From Datisca glomerata (Eukaryota > Streptophyta > Magnoliopsida > Cucurbitales > Datiscaceae), in NCBI GenBank assembly GCA_003255025.1, contig QANY01012059.1, forward strand, positions 372,001-436,000: a DNA stretch of 64,000 nt, read 5' to 3'. The notes beneath the pieces are model-generated. The model was given only the letters and a program-made list of their open reading frames with translations, did not search any database and was not told where the DNA came from. How positions within the stretch are numbered: position 1 is the stretch's first letter; each line of letters begins with the position of its first letter. Positions 10,610 through 21,875 of the stretch are shown in pieces. Position numbers and translations under genes: made by a program.

Positions 10610-12177
10610 CCTTGTGCATTTTAAGAGTCAGCAGGATTTGAAGAATAAAATGCATGGTCATTGGGTAGCTTATTTTGGGCAGTTTAACGATGTAATCAAA
10701 CATGGGTCAGGGGCCTCTAAGAAAGTTGTTAATGCTTTGAGTAGGCGAGCTGCTTTACTTGTTACAGTTAGTGGACAAGTGGTGGGGTTTGAATTCCCAC
10801 AGGAACTTTATGAGGAAGATGGCGATTTTGCGGAGTTATGGGGAAAGTATTTGTCAAAACAATCTATGGGAGATTTCCTAGTTCATGATGGTTACTTATT
10901 TCGAGGGAATCACCTATGCATTCCGCGAACTTCTCTCCAGGAAAAGTTGATACGAGAACGCATGCTGGGGGACTCAGTGAACACTTAAGATGAGACATGA
11001 GCATTAGAAGTCTTGAGGAGCGACTGCAATTAAAGTGAGATGTTGGCAGATTCCTTCGCAAGGGTACTGTTTGTCAGACTCAGAACGAGCATAGATAGTA
11101 TATAGGGTTAGACATGCCTTTTCCAATTCCAGAACAACAGTGGGAAGATTTATCAGTGGACTTCCTGTTGGGTTTACCTCAGACTAAACGCGGTGCTTTG
11201 TGATTGTTGACAGGTTTTCAAAGATGACTCATTTTATTTCATGTCGTAATAATAGTGATGTGCCACACATTGCTAACCCAAAGATTCCATGTCGTTCGAT
11301 TACTTTTGATTGTGATCTGAAATTTCTCGCTTATTTTTAGTCAACTTTATGGAAGAAATTCGGGACTCAATTATGATTTTGTAGCACTGCTCATCCACAA
11401 ACAGATGGTCTGAAGTCGTGAACAGGACATTGGGAGATATGTTAAGCTGCATAGGGAGAAGAAGAAACAATAGGATACAATTTTAGCACAGGCTTAGTTC
11501 GCATGTAATAGCTCTGAAAATCATTCTACTGGTAAGTCGCCCTTTGCCATTGTTTACTGGAAAGTTCCATCTGTAGTCATGGATCTAGTAAAGCTACCTA
11601 ATTTAGTTCAAAAGAGTGCAACTATAGAACATATTGCTGATCAACACATGGAAGTGATTGAAGATGTAAAGAAACGATTAGTTGTTTCTAATGCAAAGTA
11701 CAAAGTTGCGGTGGATAAACATCAACGCTTTAACGAGTTTAAGGTTGGAGATATGGTGATGGTGTTTCTGAGGAAAGAGTGTGGGGGTGGCCAGAAGAAG
11801 GTTGATTAGAAGAAGCATGGCCGTTTTTAGATCCTACAAAAGATTAACGACAATGCATATGTCATCGATCTTGAGCAAAATGTCATGCCCCTTTCCGTGA
11901 ACTACCTTTATTTTGTTTTTTTCCAAGTTGTTCCATAACTATTTCCGCTAACTATTCTGCATCATTCCATTCCACTTCAGAACAACTCAACCTCGAGTTT
12001 TCATCAAGATAAATCAGATTGTCATCATCTACAACATACTCAAACAATTTAGATGCACTTTAGATCCTACGAAAGAAACAAATAACGTTTTCGCATTTTC
12101 GACATTTTTAGGGCGACGCCCTGCCTACGGCCATGACGCTGAAGTGTCATGAATCTCTGAGAGCCACCACGAACCGT
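10610..12177 (+). pseudogene. Second chromovirus remnant (RNase H to integrase C-end)
   Basis: This reads the RNase H tail (KHGSGASKKVVNALSRRAAL near 10700-10750) and the integrase zinc-binding region (HDGYLFRGNHLCIPRTSLQEKLI 10885-10955, then LEERLQLK and a CQ-type pair). The core with [20 protein letters not shown] lies at 11120-11180. The conserved ATAHPQTDG segment is near 11390, and the C-terminal stretch 11579-11930 shows HQRFNEFKVGDMVMVFLRKE and KINDNAYVIDL. This matches Reina/Galadriel-like chromoviruses rather than the Tekay-like neighbour. The 5' half is missing and replaced by the LTR at 8172-10609. Stops are frequent. Confidence 0.85.
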
Positions 12178-13556
12178 TGTTAAACTTTAATCGATAATGC
12201 ACAATATACCTCATTAATCCTTGGTTTGTCATCCAATTAATAGTCTGTAGGCAATTGGAAGAAAAAATCTCAAATTTCTTTCTCCTTTCTTATTTTTGGC
12301 TAGGAAAAATAATTAGACTCTCTAGGGTTTTCTCTTCTCTCACTTATACTGCCAGATGCTTACATCTAATTTGAGAGAAATCTCCTATTTACAATAAGAA
12401 CCAACATTAAGATTAGCTGAAAAAAATTATATCTCAATTATGAATAACAAAATTAATTTTAGTTAATCATTTTCATCACTAAAACTAGGTCTAGCTTGGT
12501 TAACTACTAGGTAATCATGACTTACCTATTAATTACCGGTCACGAAAATATCTAAAACTCATAAGTTAGCTCGGGCGCTATAAGGATAAAAGTACTAAGG
12601 GTTAAATAAAAAGTACACTCTATCGACTAAACCCATGATGTGGATTTGATAATCATTAATTATAATTAATTCTACTATAAAATTATTTAATATTACTCGA
12701 TGTTATTATCCTTGACCTATTTTCATTATTTGTTGCCCCTCCATAATATAACACTGTGTATAATCAGATAAAGTATTATCTAACTAATTTAGATACCTCT
12801 TGTTCCTCGAGTTCAAAATCTCATTCTATTGATCAAATACGATAATTTTTATACTTGACGTCTCAAGTAAAATTATCAACTCTCTAACTAGACCATTAGA
12901 GACACTAAGTACTTAGATTGCTATGATCGCGTAAATTGATTATGTCAAAGGGTATTATGTCACTTACTTAAAAGTGACCATGAACTCTATTATTGAGAAT
13001 CCATGCATTTTAACTAGCTAACAACTTAGTTAGCCAACCTATGGATATCTTGACTTAGATCCCAACCATAATAGATCAAAACAACCGAACTATTAAATGT
13101 GAGTTGATAAAAACACTCGTAATATAATAATAATGAGTTATGATTTTCTTAAGATAGTATTTCTAGTGAAAATATAATACATTAATCCTTTAACGCATTC
13201 CAAATGCACTATCATATAACCAGATACTGCATCCAGTGATCAAAGTAAGTTACTCTACATGTTAGAGTTAATGTACTACAATCTTTCATAGTAAAGCACC
13301 CAGTCTCAATAGACTATGAAACTTACTATGAAATATAAGTATTTACAAGTCATGAAGAAATCTCAGTTAAATACTTTGTTGTTATGAGCTGAACTTCATA
13401 GAACCAGTAAACCAAGTACTATTATACTCATTGAAATTTCTCAAGAATTTTTTGCATGTAATATAAGAATAAACCTTTTATTATAAATCAAAAACCTTTT
13501 ATTATAATTTAGAAACAACGTCAAGATGTCATAGAATCTCATGCCTTTAGGGAACA
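12178..13556 (-). repeat. Probable solo LTR (copia-like)
   Basis: A 1.38-kb non-coding, AT-rich block runs from TGTTAAACTTT to TTTAGGGAACA, so it has TGTT/AACA ends. The minus-strand start (TGTTCCCTAAAGGCATGAG) is of the type seen in copia LTRs. No polyprotein lies on either side in the right place, which suggests a solo LTR. The 5-bp flanks (ACCGT, ATCCT) do not match, so the boundaries or the call may be wrong. Confidence 0.4.
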
Positions 13557-14100
13557 ATCCTAATAGTCTTAATATCTAATAAAATGATATATGTCATTAT
13601 ATTAAGGTTTTGCAAAAGATAAAAAGAACAAATTACACAATGCCTAAGAAAAGAAACAAATTACACAACAAAAAAAAGAACAAATTAGACATCTTAAACT
13701 CATTAGAAATTTTCCAGAAGGACAACATAAAGTGAAGCTACTTGGCCATGTTCACACAACTCTAAGGCTTGGATTTGGATTTGCGGAGAAGAACCCCCGC
13801 TCGGTGGACCATTTTCGCTCTTCATGGAGAATACGTCACTCTTTGCAAATCCAATCCTGATCCTCATGGATCCACCGATTCTCCTCGTAGTAGTTAGAAG
13901 GAATGGAAGAGTAAGAAGTGATGGGAATTGGTGTAGAGAGAGGGAGAGAGAGAGAGAATAACAAGAGTTGTGAAATTGTCCTTTTATATGCAAAGTGCGG
14001 TTCAATTTAGTTAAGCTCTATTTGCAAAGCCGAACTGAATCATATTATTTCACATAATAATTACTGAACTGAACAGCACAAACCTTAGCCAAGGACCGAA
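13557..14100. other. Unassigned stretch with A-rich and GA-rich tracts
   Basis: A direct repeat of AAGAAACAAATTACACAA-like units lies at 13625-13690 and a GA tract at 13940-13960. A minus-strand open frame of 100 codons (13703-14005) ends with an ordinary-looking but unrecognised sequence (GGSMRIRIGF, then KSENGPPSGGSSP); its N-terminal part is only the translated GA tract. I cannot tell whether this is an old exon. Confidence 0.3.
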
Positions 14101-14400
14101 CTCTGTAAAGCAGTGTTTTTATAAAGAATGCCATATATTAATAGAAGTACAAGAATCAAGGGTCATATCCTAGGACAGAAGCTGTAACAATCTCAAGGAG
14201 CGTTTTCAAGTAACTGAGGAGGTAAGTTTCACCTAGCAAGAGGTCACCTATTGGGTTGGGAATCAGGAATAGTAGATTGACTCAAGAGAGCTTGTCCCTA
14301 ACCGAATTTACAAAGATCTGGAGATACTCAACCCACCCCTAACTTTGCCCTCAATATCCTAACATTTCTCTCGCTCCATATATTCTAAGTAATAGAGTTG
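14100..14400 (-). pseudogene. Possible LINE 3' tail
   Basis: The minus strand has a sequence reading like the end of a plant LINE ORF2 (the IW.ERN-type segment near 14390, then a weak C-terminal stretch), followed by a stretch resembling a LINE 3' end around 14105-14135. The match is short and weak, and no upstream RT is present. Confidence 0.3.
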
Positions 14401-16500
14401 AAGGCAAATCTTTAAGTTAAGACTCCTAAAATCCCAGTAGTGTTATTTTATTTCACAACTTATTTTTTCATTCTTATGCAATAGCTTTAATTTGAAGTTT
14501 TGATTTAGATGTGTGGGTAAAATTGTTAATGTGAAATTCACAAGAGTTTTAGTGGGTCGATTAGTTTCCTTAGTGTTTTAGAGTTTAGTAATCTTCATAG
14601 ATAAGACATGTTTAAAACAATCATAAAAAATAACGTAACTATAAAAACTGAAAAACTAATGGCATGCTTTTTATATAAAAAAAAAAAAGAAACTCTCACA
14701 CCTAAACAATTTGGGCACCCCATGATACTTAGTATTATATTTTATATCTATTATATATTATACAAACATTGACGCTAAATTTTTTTCTTGAGAATTAGGG
14801 GGTTATTTTTTTCTTTTGGCTATTTTTTATTTTTTCTTAAAGGTGACATTATTTACCATCTCCCTTTAGAATTTAGGCTATTTATTGGGCTGGCTGTAAA
14901 TTTGGCCTCATTATAGAAGCCCACACAACCAATACGGGCCCATTAAAGAAGGTCATTATAAGTATGACCCCATATATTTGTAACAACAAAAATGACCAAT
15001 TTTTTAATATCAACACCTAGACTGCGACAACGGTCTTCAGTGACCTCGAGTAGTTTCGTCGACAAATATCAAGCCGTCACCTCAACTTCAACATTGACCT
15101 CCATCATTTACACAAAGATTGCCACCATCTACTACCACATCAACCGCTACCTCAAGGATCGCAAGTGCAGAGCTGTCAGTAATCACCGTGAACTCTCCCA
15201 CCAACACTTGTCTTGAGTAACCACAATGAACCGTGGGCATTGTTGCAACTGCCACCACTTTTGCCATAAAGTACCGCCGACTGCAAATTAGAGGCACTAA
15301 GTGAGCCAATCCCCCCAAGAACCTACAAGGACCAGCTCATTAAAACTCGTGCCTCACCGGAACCGTATTGTAGGAAGTTGGTCTGCGCCAAGCCTGCATG
15401 CTAACATAGTAAGAAAGAGGAACATGCTCATCCGTAATTGTTTGATGCATACAAAATATTTGAAACAAAAGCTCGTGGGATTTGAGCCCTTGTCCAAGAT
15501 ATGAAATTCCTGCCCTTCACCACTCAACCGAGTGACACCATTTATTTTAATGTTGGGGTTGTCTGCATTTTATTGGCTTTCTCCATATTAATCAAATCAC
15601 ACATGCAACACACATAAACTGTAATCAATTTATAAAATATATTTAAATTTTAAAAGGCTAATTATTCATACCACAATAAATTGTATCAACATGTAATACT
15701 AAAAACACTTTACTTAGGTACAAAGATAATAACTATGATGTCTGTTCACTTGAACCAGTGACAAAAAAATTGATTTAGTCTAACCTTTTTTCTTCTGATC
15801 TTTGACATTCAAGAAAAAAAAATAAAATTGTAAAAGTATTAGTAAAATATATGTAAATAGAGCAAAATCCGGAAGTAAACTTTGCTAGTAAAGAGAAAAT
15901 CTTATGGACCATGGTATGATATTTATATTTGATTATGTTGGTTGAGTTATTTTAAACGTATGAATATTGAAGTTTAGATATATTTGTCCTAAACATAGAA
16001 AACTAAAAGAAGACATTAAAACGATAACAACACTTTATGAAGAAGTGTAATATTGCATAGTTAGAATCTTAATGATGATGAATGCATTGTGCATCAATTT
16101 TAGAATATTTCCATCTTTATCATTCAAAAGCGTAAATACCCTAAAAGTTTATATTTTCATAATTTTCTTTTCCTCTAAATGTTGCAACGTACTATATTAT
16201 ATTGAACTGATCTTATTTAGTTTAATCTTTATCTTATGAATTTTACTTATACAATATAATTGGTTAAGTAGAACTATAATAATAATAATAATGAGTATTA
16301 GCAGTTATAATATAATAAAAATTGTGTATCTAAATTTTAATTCAAATACATTACAAAGACTCTTTGGTATATAAAGATTCAAATCCACACTACACAAAAA
16401 TTCAAAATGGTAGATTTCACTTAGAATATTTTTCATAACTCAAGAAAAAGAGCATCGATGCATGAACACTAATATGTTCACATAAATAGAACCATAAATC
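14400..16500. other. AT-rich intergenic DNA, no supported gene
   Basis: A somewhat GC-richer patch at 14990-15500 has open frames on both strands (14992-15216, 15301-15504 on plus; 15088-15318 on minus), but none shows a domain and they overlap one another. The rest is low-complexity AT-rich DNA. Confidence 0.5.
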
Positions 16501-16504
16501 TCAT

Positions 16505-17216
16505 TAATGAATGGATGTGAATTTAAAAAGTAATATGTAATTATATTAATAGGCCAGTTAGATTTTTTTTTATAAATTCATGATTGTGAACTTCATGAAG
16601 GGGTGTGAATCTAAAAAAGTAAAACGTAAATATATTAATTGATAATTTATGAAAAACAAACAACATTCCATCACCAAATGGATGTGAATCACCAAACGCA
16701 ATACATAAATTTATTAATCAAATTATGTAAAATAACTAATAATACATCCGCCATTTTAGAAAATGTAAGAACAGTTGCTCGACAAAATAGTCTTAAAAAA
16801 TTTCTCCATTGAATTATGAGGTTTGAATCTTAAAAAGTAATATTTAAATATATTAATAGGTCACTTAGATTTTTCATAAATTCATGATTTTAAATTTCAT
16901 GAAGGAATGTGAATCTCAAAAAATAATTCATAAATATATTAGTTGATAATTTATAAAAAACAACCAACAATCCATCACGGACAAGTGTGAATCTTCAAAA
17001 GTTATACATAAGTTTGTTAATTAGTTTATGAAATATCACATAATACATCACTATTGTTGATATTAATGCCATTTTGGGAAATGCAAGAATAGTTGCCAGA
17101 CAAAATTGTCTCAAATTGTTTTTCCATTGATTATGCATTTTATTAAGGTCATTTTGGAAAATGTAAGAATGAATGCTGGATAAAATAGTCTAAAAAAGTT
17201 TCTCCATTGATTGTAC
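16505..17216. repeat. ~310-bp tandem repeat, two units plus a partial third
   Basis: Unit 1 spans about 16505-16815 and unit 2 about 16816-17133. Both go through the same landmarks: AAAAAGTAATATNTAA..TATATTAATAGG, then ATAAATTCATGATT, TTCATGAAGG..TGTGAATCT, GATAATTTAT, then TGCCATTTT and a TTCTCCATTGA-type end. The terminal part (from GCCATTTTGG to CTCCATTGATT) recurs once more at 17149-17216. The units have diverged by point changes. It is non-coding and not obviously part of a transposon. Confidence 0.8.
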
Positions 17217-18160
17217 CTTTTAATATAATTATTAGTCGAAAAGAACGTGTTGAGGAATTTTAAAATTATACAATAAAAATTAAAAATTATTATTAACGTT
17301 GAAATAAGTACATTAACTTTCAAAATGTTGTTAATCTAAAACAAAAGAAAATAATAATGATAATTTTCTCATATTCATAATTAGAGTGCTGCAAATAAAA
17401 AGAAATTTGAATATGGCGCATCACCTTGAGATAATATATTTATAATAAAATAATTACAAATGGAAGAAAATTTGAATAAGTCATGCATGATCTAAAGCTG
17501 ATAAATTATTTACAAGATTTTTTATTTAAAGAATCCACGATCGTAACAAATTTATATCTTAAGATAAGATGAAAAAAACTAAAAAAAATTATTTGAGAAG
17601 AGAAAATTATATATGATAAATTATTTTACTACAGATAATGAAAATTAAAAATTATTACGTTTATTATTATACTAAATAAATTATGGGCCTCAAACAGTGA
17701 TTCGATTAAATAAAAAAATTCTTACAGACAAACAATAACTTGTTGTTATTGGCTGAAACAATATTTAATAATATAATAATATAAAATACTAAACTTTATA
17801 AATTATTAGTAAAATAATAATTATTGAATAGAAATATAAATGAATTAAATACAAAAAACTTAATCTTATATCAAAAGTTTCTTCATTTTAAACTCATTTT
17901 AATATAGTAGATAAATATAGTCAAATGATTGTTAAATATTATGTAAAAATAAAAATTATAAATCAGCTGTAAATAAGAAGATGAAAAACATATTTATTAT
18001 TTTCACTATATTGTCATTTGTCACTCAACTAATGACCTTACTTTATATAAATGGGGTTTGTTTGGCTTAAATTAGTTTTGACAATGTAATTACTCTTTAA
18101 ATATAATCTAAAAATAAATATATTTAAACAATTAATAAATAAGTAGGTAATATATATATA
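17217..18160. other. AT-rich intergenic DNA
   Basis: Very AT-rich, with no supported gene or RNA. A short (TA)n tract at 18148-18164 lies directly before the LINE 5' end. Confidence 0.6.
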
Positions 18161-18163
18161 TAT

Positions 18164-19580
18164 ATGGAGAGGGTTTCGTCCGTGGGTTTGCCGTGCCTGA
18201 GAGATTGCCAGTTGGGTTTGTCAAGAGAGTTCGTCGACGTGGTTCTCACTGTTTTTCCCGTGGGTTTTTGTCGTGAATCTCATTTTCTTCTCTGCTTTTC
18301 TCATCGACATGGGGTTGTCTCGTTTTCTTCTCTTGCTTTCTATGTTTTGCTCGTCGCTTTGTTTTTCTGTCTCCTATCTTTGGTTTTCTGTAGGTATTCT
18401 TCTCTGCTCGTTGCTGTGCTTGGTTTTCTTTGGTTTTTCTGCGTAAATCGATTGGGCCTTTCCTGTGCTTCCCGTGGGTCTGCGTAAATTGATTGGTTTT
18501 GCTTGCCGTGGGTCTCCGGAAACTTCTATCTATAATTGTCGTAGATCGTGTCTTGGTCTGGTTTTGCTCGCAGTAGGTCTTGGTCCGGGTTTGATCTGTA
18601 ATTTCTGTGGGTTTTGCTCGCTGTGGGTTTCTCGTTGCCGTGCTTGGACTGACTGGTTTAACATGGGTCTGTGCTCGTTGGTGGGTTTCGATCAACTGTT
18701 GATTATTTTATGCTAGGGCGATGCGCGACTAGGAGCGACCATGTCTAACAATGCCCCTCCTGCCACCCAACCTCCCCACACGTCTTCTGTGACCGTTAAG
18801 GCCACCGCGACTCCATCTATCTTAGATCCCTATGTTTCACATGCTTCCATGTTCGGTGTTTCCACCAAATAATCCAAAGTATGGATTGATAAGGGTGAGG
18901 ATGAAGATCACCTTAGCCCTAAACATAAAAAACTGATGTCCATAATTTTACTGTCTCCTCAAACCAGCAACATCAGTAAAGCTCAGCTCCTTCTAAGAGT
19001 TATGCTACTGTTGTAGGTTCTGTGAATATTCCAGGACACCCTTCACCTTAGATATCAGGACTGGCTGCTTTTTAATTCATGTTGACAAAAAAGCTTATGA
19101 CGAATGCCTAAAACTACGCCAATACTCTCTAGTCAGCCGTGTTGTTCTGGCTAAAGGAGATAAGCTTGGTGTCTCGCTGATCTTTGCTCAAAACTCCAAG
19201 GACTTTGGCAACTCTCTCAATGGCGTGTCATCTCCTTAGGAAGAGGACTCTTCCAAATTCTTCTTCACTCTGAAGAAGACAGAAAATTAGTCTAGAGTCA
19301 CGGGTCGATCTCTTTGAAACTTGGTACTTACGATTACAAGCCCCGACATACAAGGTTTCAATCCCTATAAACAAAAGTCCACAAATTCTCAGCTTTTTTT
19401 GCATCCATGAACTAGGTTGGGATTATTGGCATCCTCAAATATTAGCGTACATTGCAAGTACAATTGGCGCTCTGTCAAAGTTTGATCAATCGACGATTTT
19501 AAGAGACTTTGGACACCTTGCACATGTATTGATTAATGTGGATCTCTCAAAAACTCCTCTCTACTCTTTCTTATTTTGAC
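18164..19580 (+). pseudogene. LINE 5' part: 5' UTR and ORF1 (DUF4283) remnant
   Basis: A GC-rich leader (18164-18740) is followed by an ATG at 18741 that opens MSNNAPPATQPPHTSSVTV, a typical start of plant LINE ORF1. The reading then meets a stop after about 43 codons and continues in several frames: LGRGLFQILLHSEEDRK near 19235-19285, a GWDYWHPQI-type segment near 19415-19445, then an IA.TIGA, FGHLAHVLINVDLSKTPL stretch to about 19570. This is the nucleic-acid-binding DUF4283 module. The rest of ORF1 and the endonuclease are missing. Open frames in the leader on both strands (18164-18716) are side effects of its composition. Confidence 0.8.
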
Positions 19581-21875
19581 TCTCCCGGTGAGCGCGAATC
19601 TATTTAACTATATGAGCGAATTCATGGTACTGTGAGTAACTTCCCCGTACAACTCAATCTCGAGGAGAACCTGGCTCCATAAAATGAAGGTTGTACCCTC
19701 TACGTTCCACCAAGTGTTGAAGTACCCGTCACCAGAGGGAGTGAAAATAATAAGAGGCCGAAGGAAAAAGATCCATAGATATATGACAATCACAGGAGAA
19801 GTGGTTAGATGGCCCGGGGTATGAGGTGGGAGAGAAAACAGAGCCCATATATTTGGAAGAAGAGACCTAGAAGATAACCAACGTTGGCGCCTGTCTCGAG
19901 GAAACTGAGAAAAAGAAGTTGATAGTGTTTCTAAGGGAAAATATAGATGTATTTGCAGCGGTGGTACAAGAGATGCCCAGACTTCCACAAGAGATTATCT
20001 GCCACAGATTGAACATGGATCCCACTGTGAAACCTATGAAACAAAGGAAGAAAAGATCCATTCATGAATGAAATCAAGCGATCAAAGAGGAGGTTGAGAA
20101 GCTCTTGGCAACGGATTTCATCAGGGAAGCAAACTACCCAGAATGGCTAGCTAACGTAGTGATGGTACAAAAGAAGAACGGGAAGTGGAGGATCTATGTC
20201 GACTTCACTGACCTAAACAAGGCATGCATAAAAGACAAATACTCGTTGCAAAGGATAGATCAAATGGTAGATGCCACTTCAGGACATGAACTATTCAGCT
20301 TCAAGGATTCTTACTTAGGATACAATCAGGTGAAAATATTCCAATGCGATCATGAAAAAATTTCTTTCAATACAGAGTACGACGTCTATTGCTACAAAGT
20401 CATGCCCTTTGGTCTAAAGAATGCAAGTGAAACTTGTCAAAAGCTTGTGAACATGGTCTTCCGAGAGCAGATCGGAAAGAATATGGAAGTATATGTTGAT
20501 GACATACTGCTCAAAAGTAAGAAGTGGGAAGACCACATTCAGGACCTTGAAGAAGCCTTCTCTATTCTAAGATGAAATTCCATGAAGTTGGACCCGTGGA
20601 AGTGCACTTTTAGAGTGGCGGTGGGAAAATTCCTTGGATATCTAATTACACAATGGGAAATTGAAGTAAACTCGGACCGGGTAAAGGCAATCACAGAAAT
20701 GAGGTCCCCGCAAAACCTAAAAAAAATCTGCGAGTTAACGGGAAGACTGACCACCCTGAATAGGTTCCTCTAGATCAATGGACATATGCAAGAGATTGCG
20801 GAAAAAATTCACGAGCGGCTGATGAAGACTACGAAGAAGCCTTTGCAAGGTTAAAGAATACCCAACAGCTCTCCCTTTACTCTACAAACTTACTCCCGAT
20901 GAGCAACTTCTGTTGTACGTAGCCATCTCCACGGGGGCAGTCAGTGCAATACTCATCAAAGAAGAGGAATGAAAACATAAACATGTATACTTCATGAGAA
21001 AAAGTCTTGTAGCGGCGGAAACAAGATATAAACGAATGGAGAAACTAGTAATGACCATTGTAACTACGGCACAGAAACTAAGGCCGTATTTTCAGGCCCA
21101 CAACATCAATGTATTAACTGATTCTCCCATTAAAATCCTTCTACACTCGTCAGAGGCAAGAAGGAAAATAACAAAATGGTTAATTGAGCTGAGCCAGTAC
21201 GACATCAGTTACGAGCCTCGAACTTCAATAAAAGGGCATGCGTTCGCAGATTTTGTAGAAGACTTCACAAAAGTGGGAGTATCCCTACTACGGAAATATG
21301 AGGTAACTAATGTTAAAATTTTCTGTGATTCCATGTTGATTGTGAAGTAGGTTATGGGGGAATATGTAGCAAAACATGAACGAATAGTGAATTATTTACA
21401 ACGGGCAAAGGAGCTCCTCAGCACGCTAAAAAATTATGAGATCCAACAAATTCTAGGAATTGAAAATGGGCACGCCGATGCCCTAGAAAATCTGGGATCT
21501 TCATTACGCTTCCCTTACAAAAGGAACATCCCCGTAGAAACTCTAAAGAAGCTAAGCATCACGCACCTACAAGATAACATAGTTGATTTATAAATTGAAC
21601 GGAAACCCAGTTGGCAAGATGACATAATCTGCTTAACTGAAGAAAGAACGCTTCCTAAAGACAAAACACTTGTGAAAAAGGTACAACAACGGGATGCCAG
21701 GTATACGATGATTAACATGATTTTATATAAGAAAATGTTTGTAGGACCGTACCTGAAGTGTCTACGAGAAAAGGAGGCCTAATATGTGTTAGCGGAAATT
21801 CATGAGGGCATATGCGAAAATCACACTAGGGGCAGATCACTAGCCCATAAAATCATGAATGAAGGATATTACTTG
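19580..21875 (+). pseudogene. Tat-type gypsy fragment inside the LINE
   Basis: The reading starts with a protease-RT linker, then DVFAAVVQEMPRLP near 19950. RT is open at 20105-20575: VVMVQKKNGKWRIYVDFTDL, CYKVMPFGLKNASET, and the catalytic YVDD box in MEVYVDDILLKSKK. After a stop at 20573 it continues with FLGYLITQWEIEVN, the first RNase H (HEKKSCSGG.. and TDSPIKILLHS at 20985-21150), GHAFADFV, a second RNase H end (KIFCDSMLIVK, HADALENLGS) and the start of integrase (HEGICENHTRGRSLAHKIMNEGYY). Similarity then jumps to LINE RT near 21875. There are no LTRs. Compared with the gypsy at 562-4020 this copy is much less decayed. Confidence 0.85.

Noticed and set aside
13703..14005. 100-codon minus-strand frame
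   Set aside because: The N-terminal third is a translated GA repeat, the rest matches no family I know, and no splice or promoter context was found. Kept only as an unassigned stretch.
15088..15504. Overlapping open frames near 15.1-15.5 kb
   Set aside because: Frames on both strands overlap and none has a recognisable motif; the patch is only slightly GC-richer than its surroundings.
18164..18716. Long open frames on both strands (83-149 codons)
   Set aside because: They overlap each other in the GC-rich LINE leader and show only low-complexity Leu/Phe/Cys or Arg/Lys/Thr-rich sequence without domains.
20539..20754. Minus-strand frame opposite gypsy RT
   Set aside because: It is a shadow of the plus-strand RT/RNase H coding sequence.
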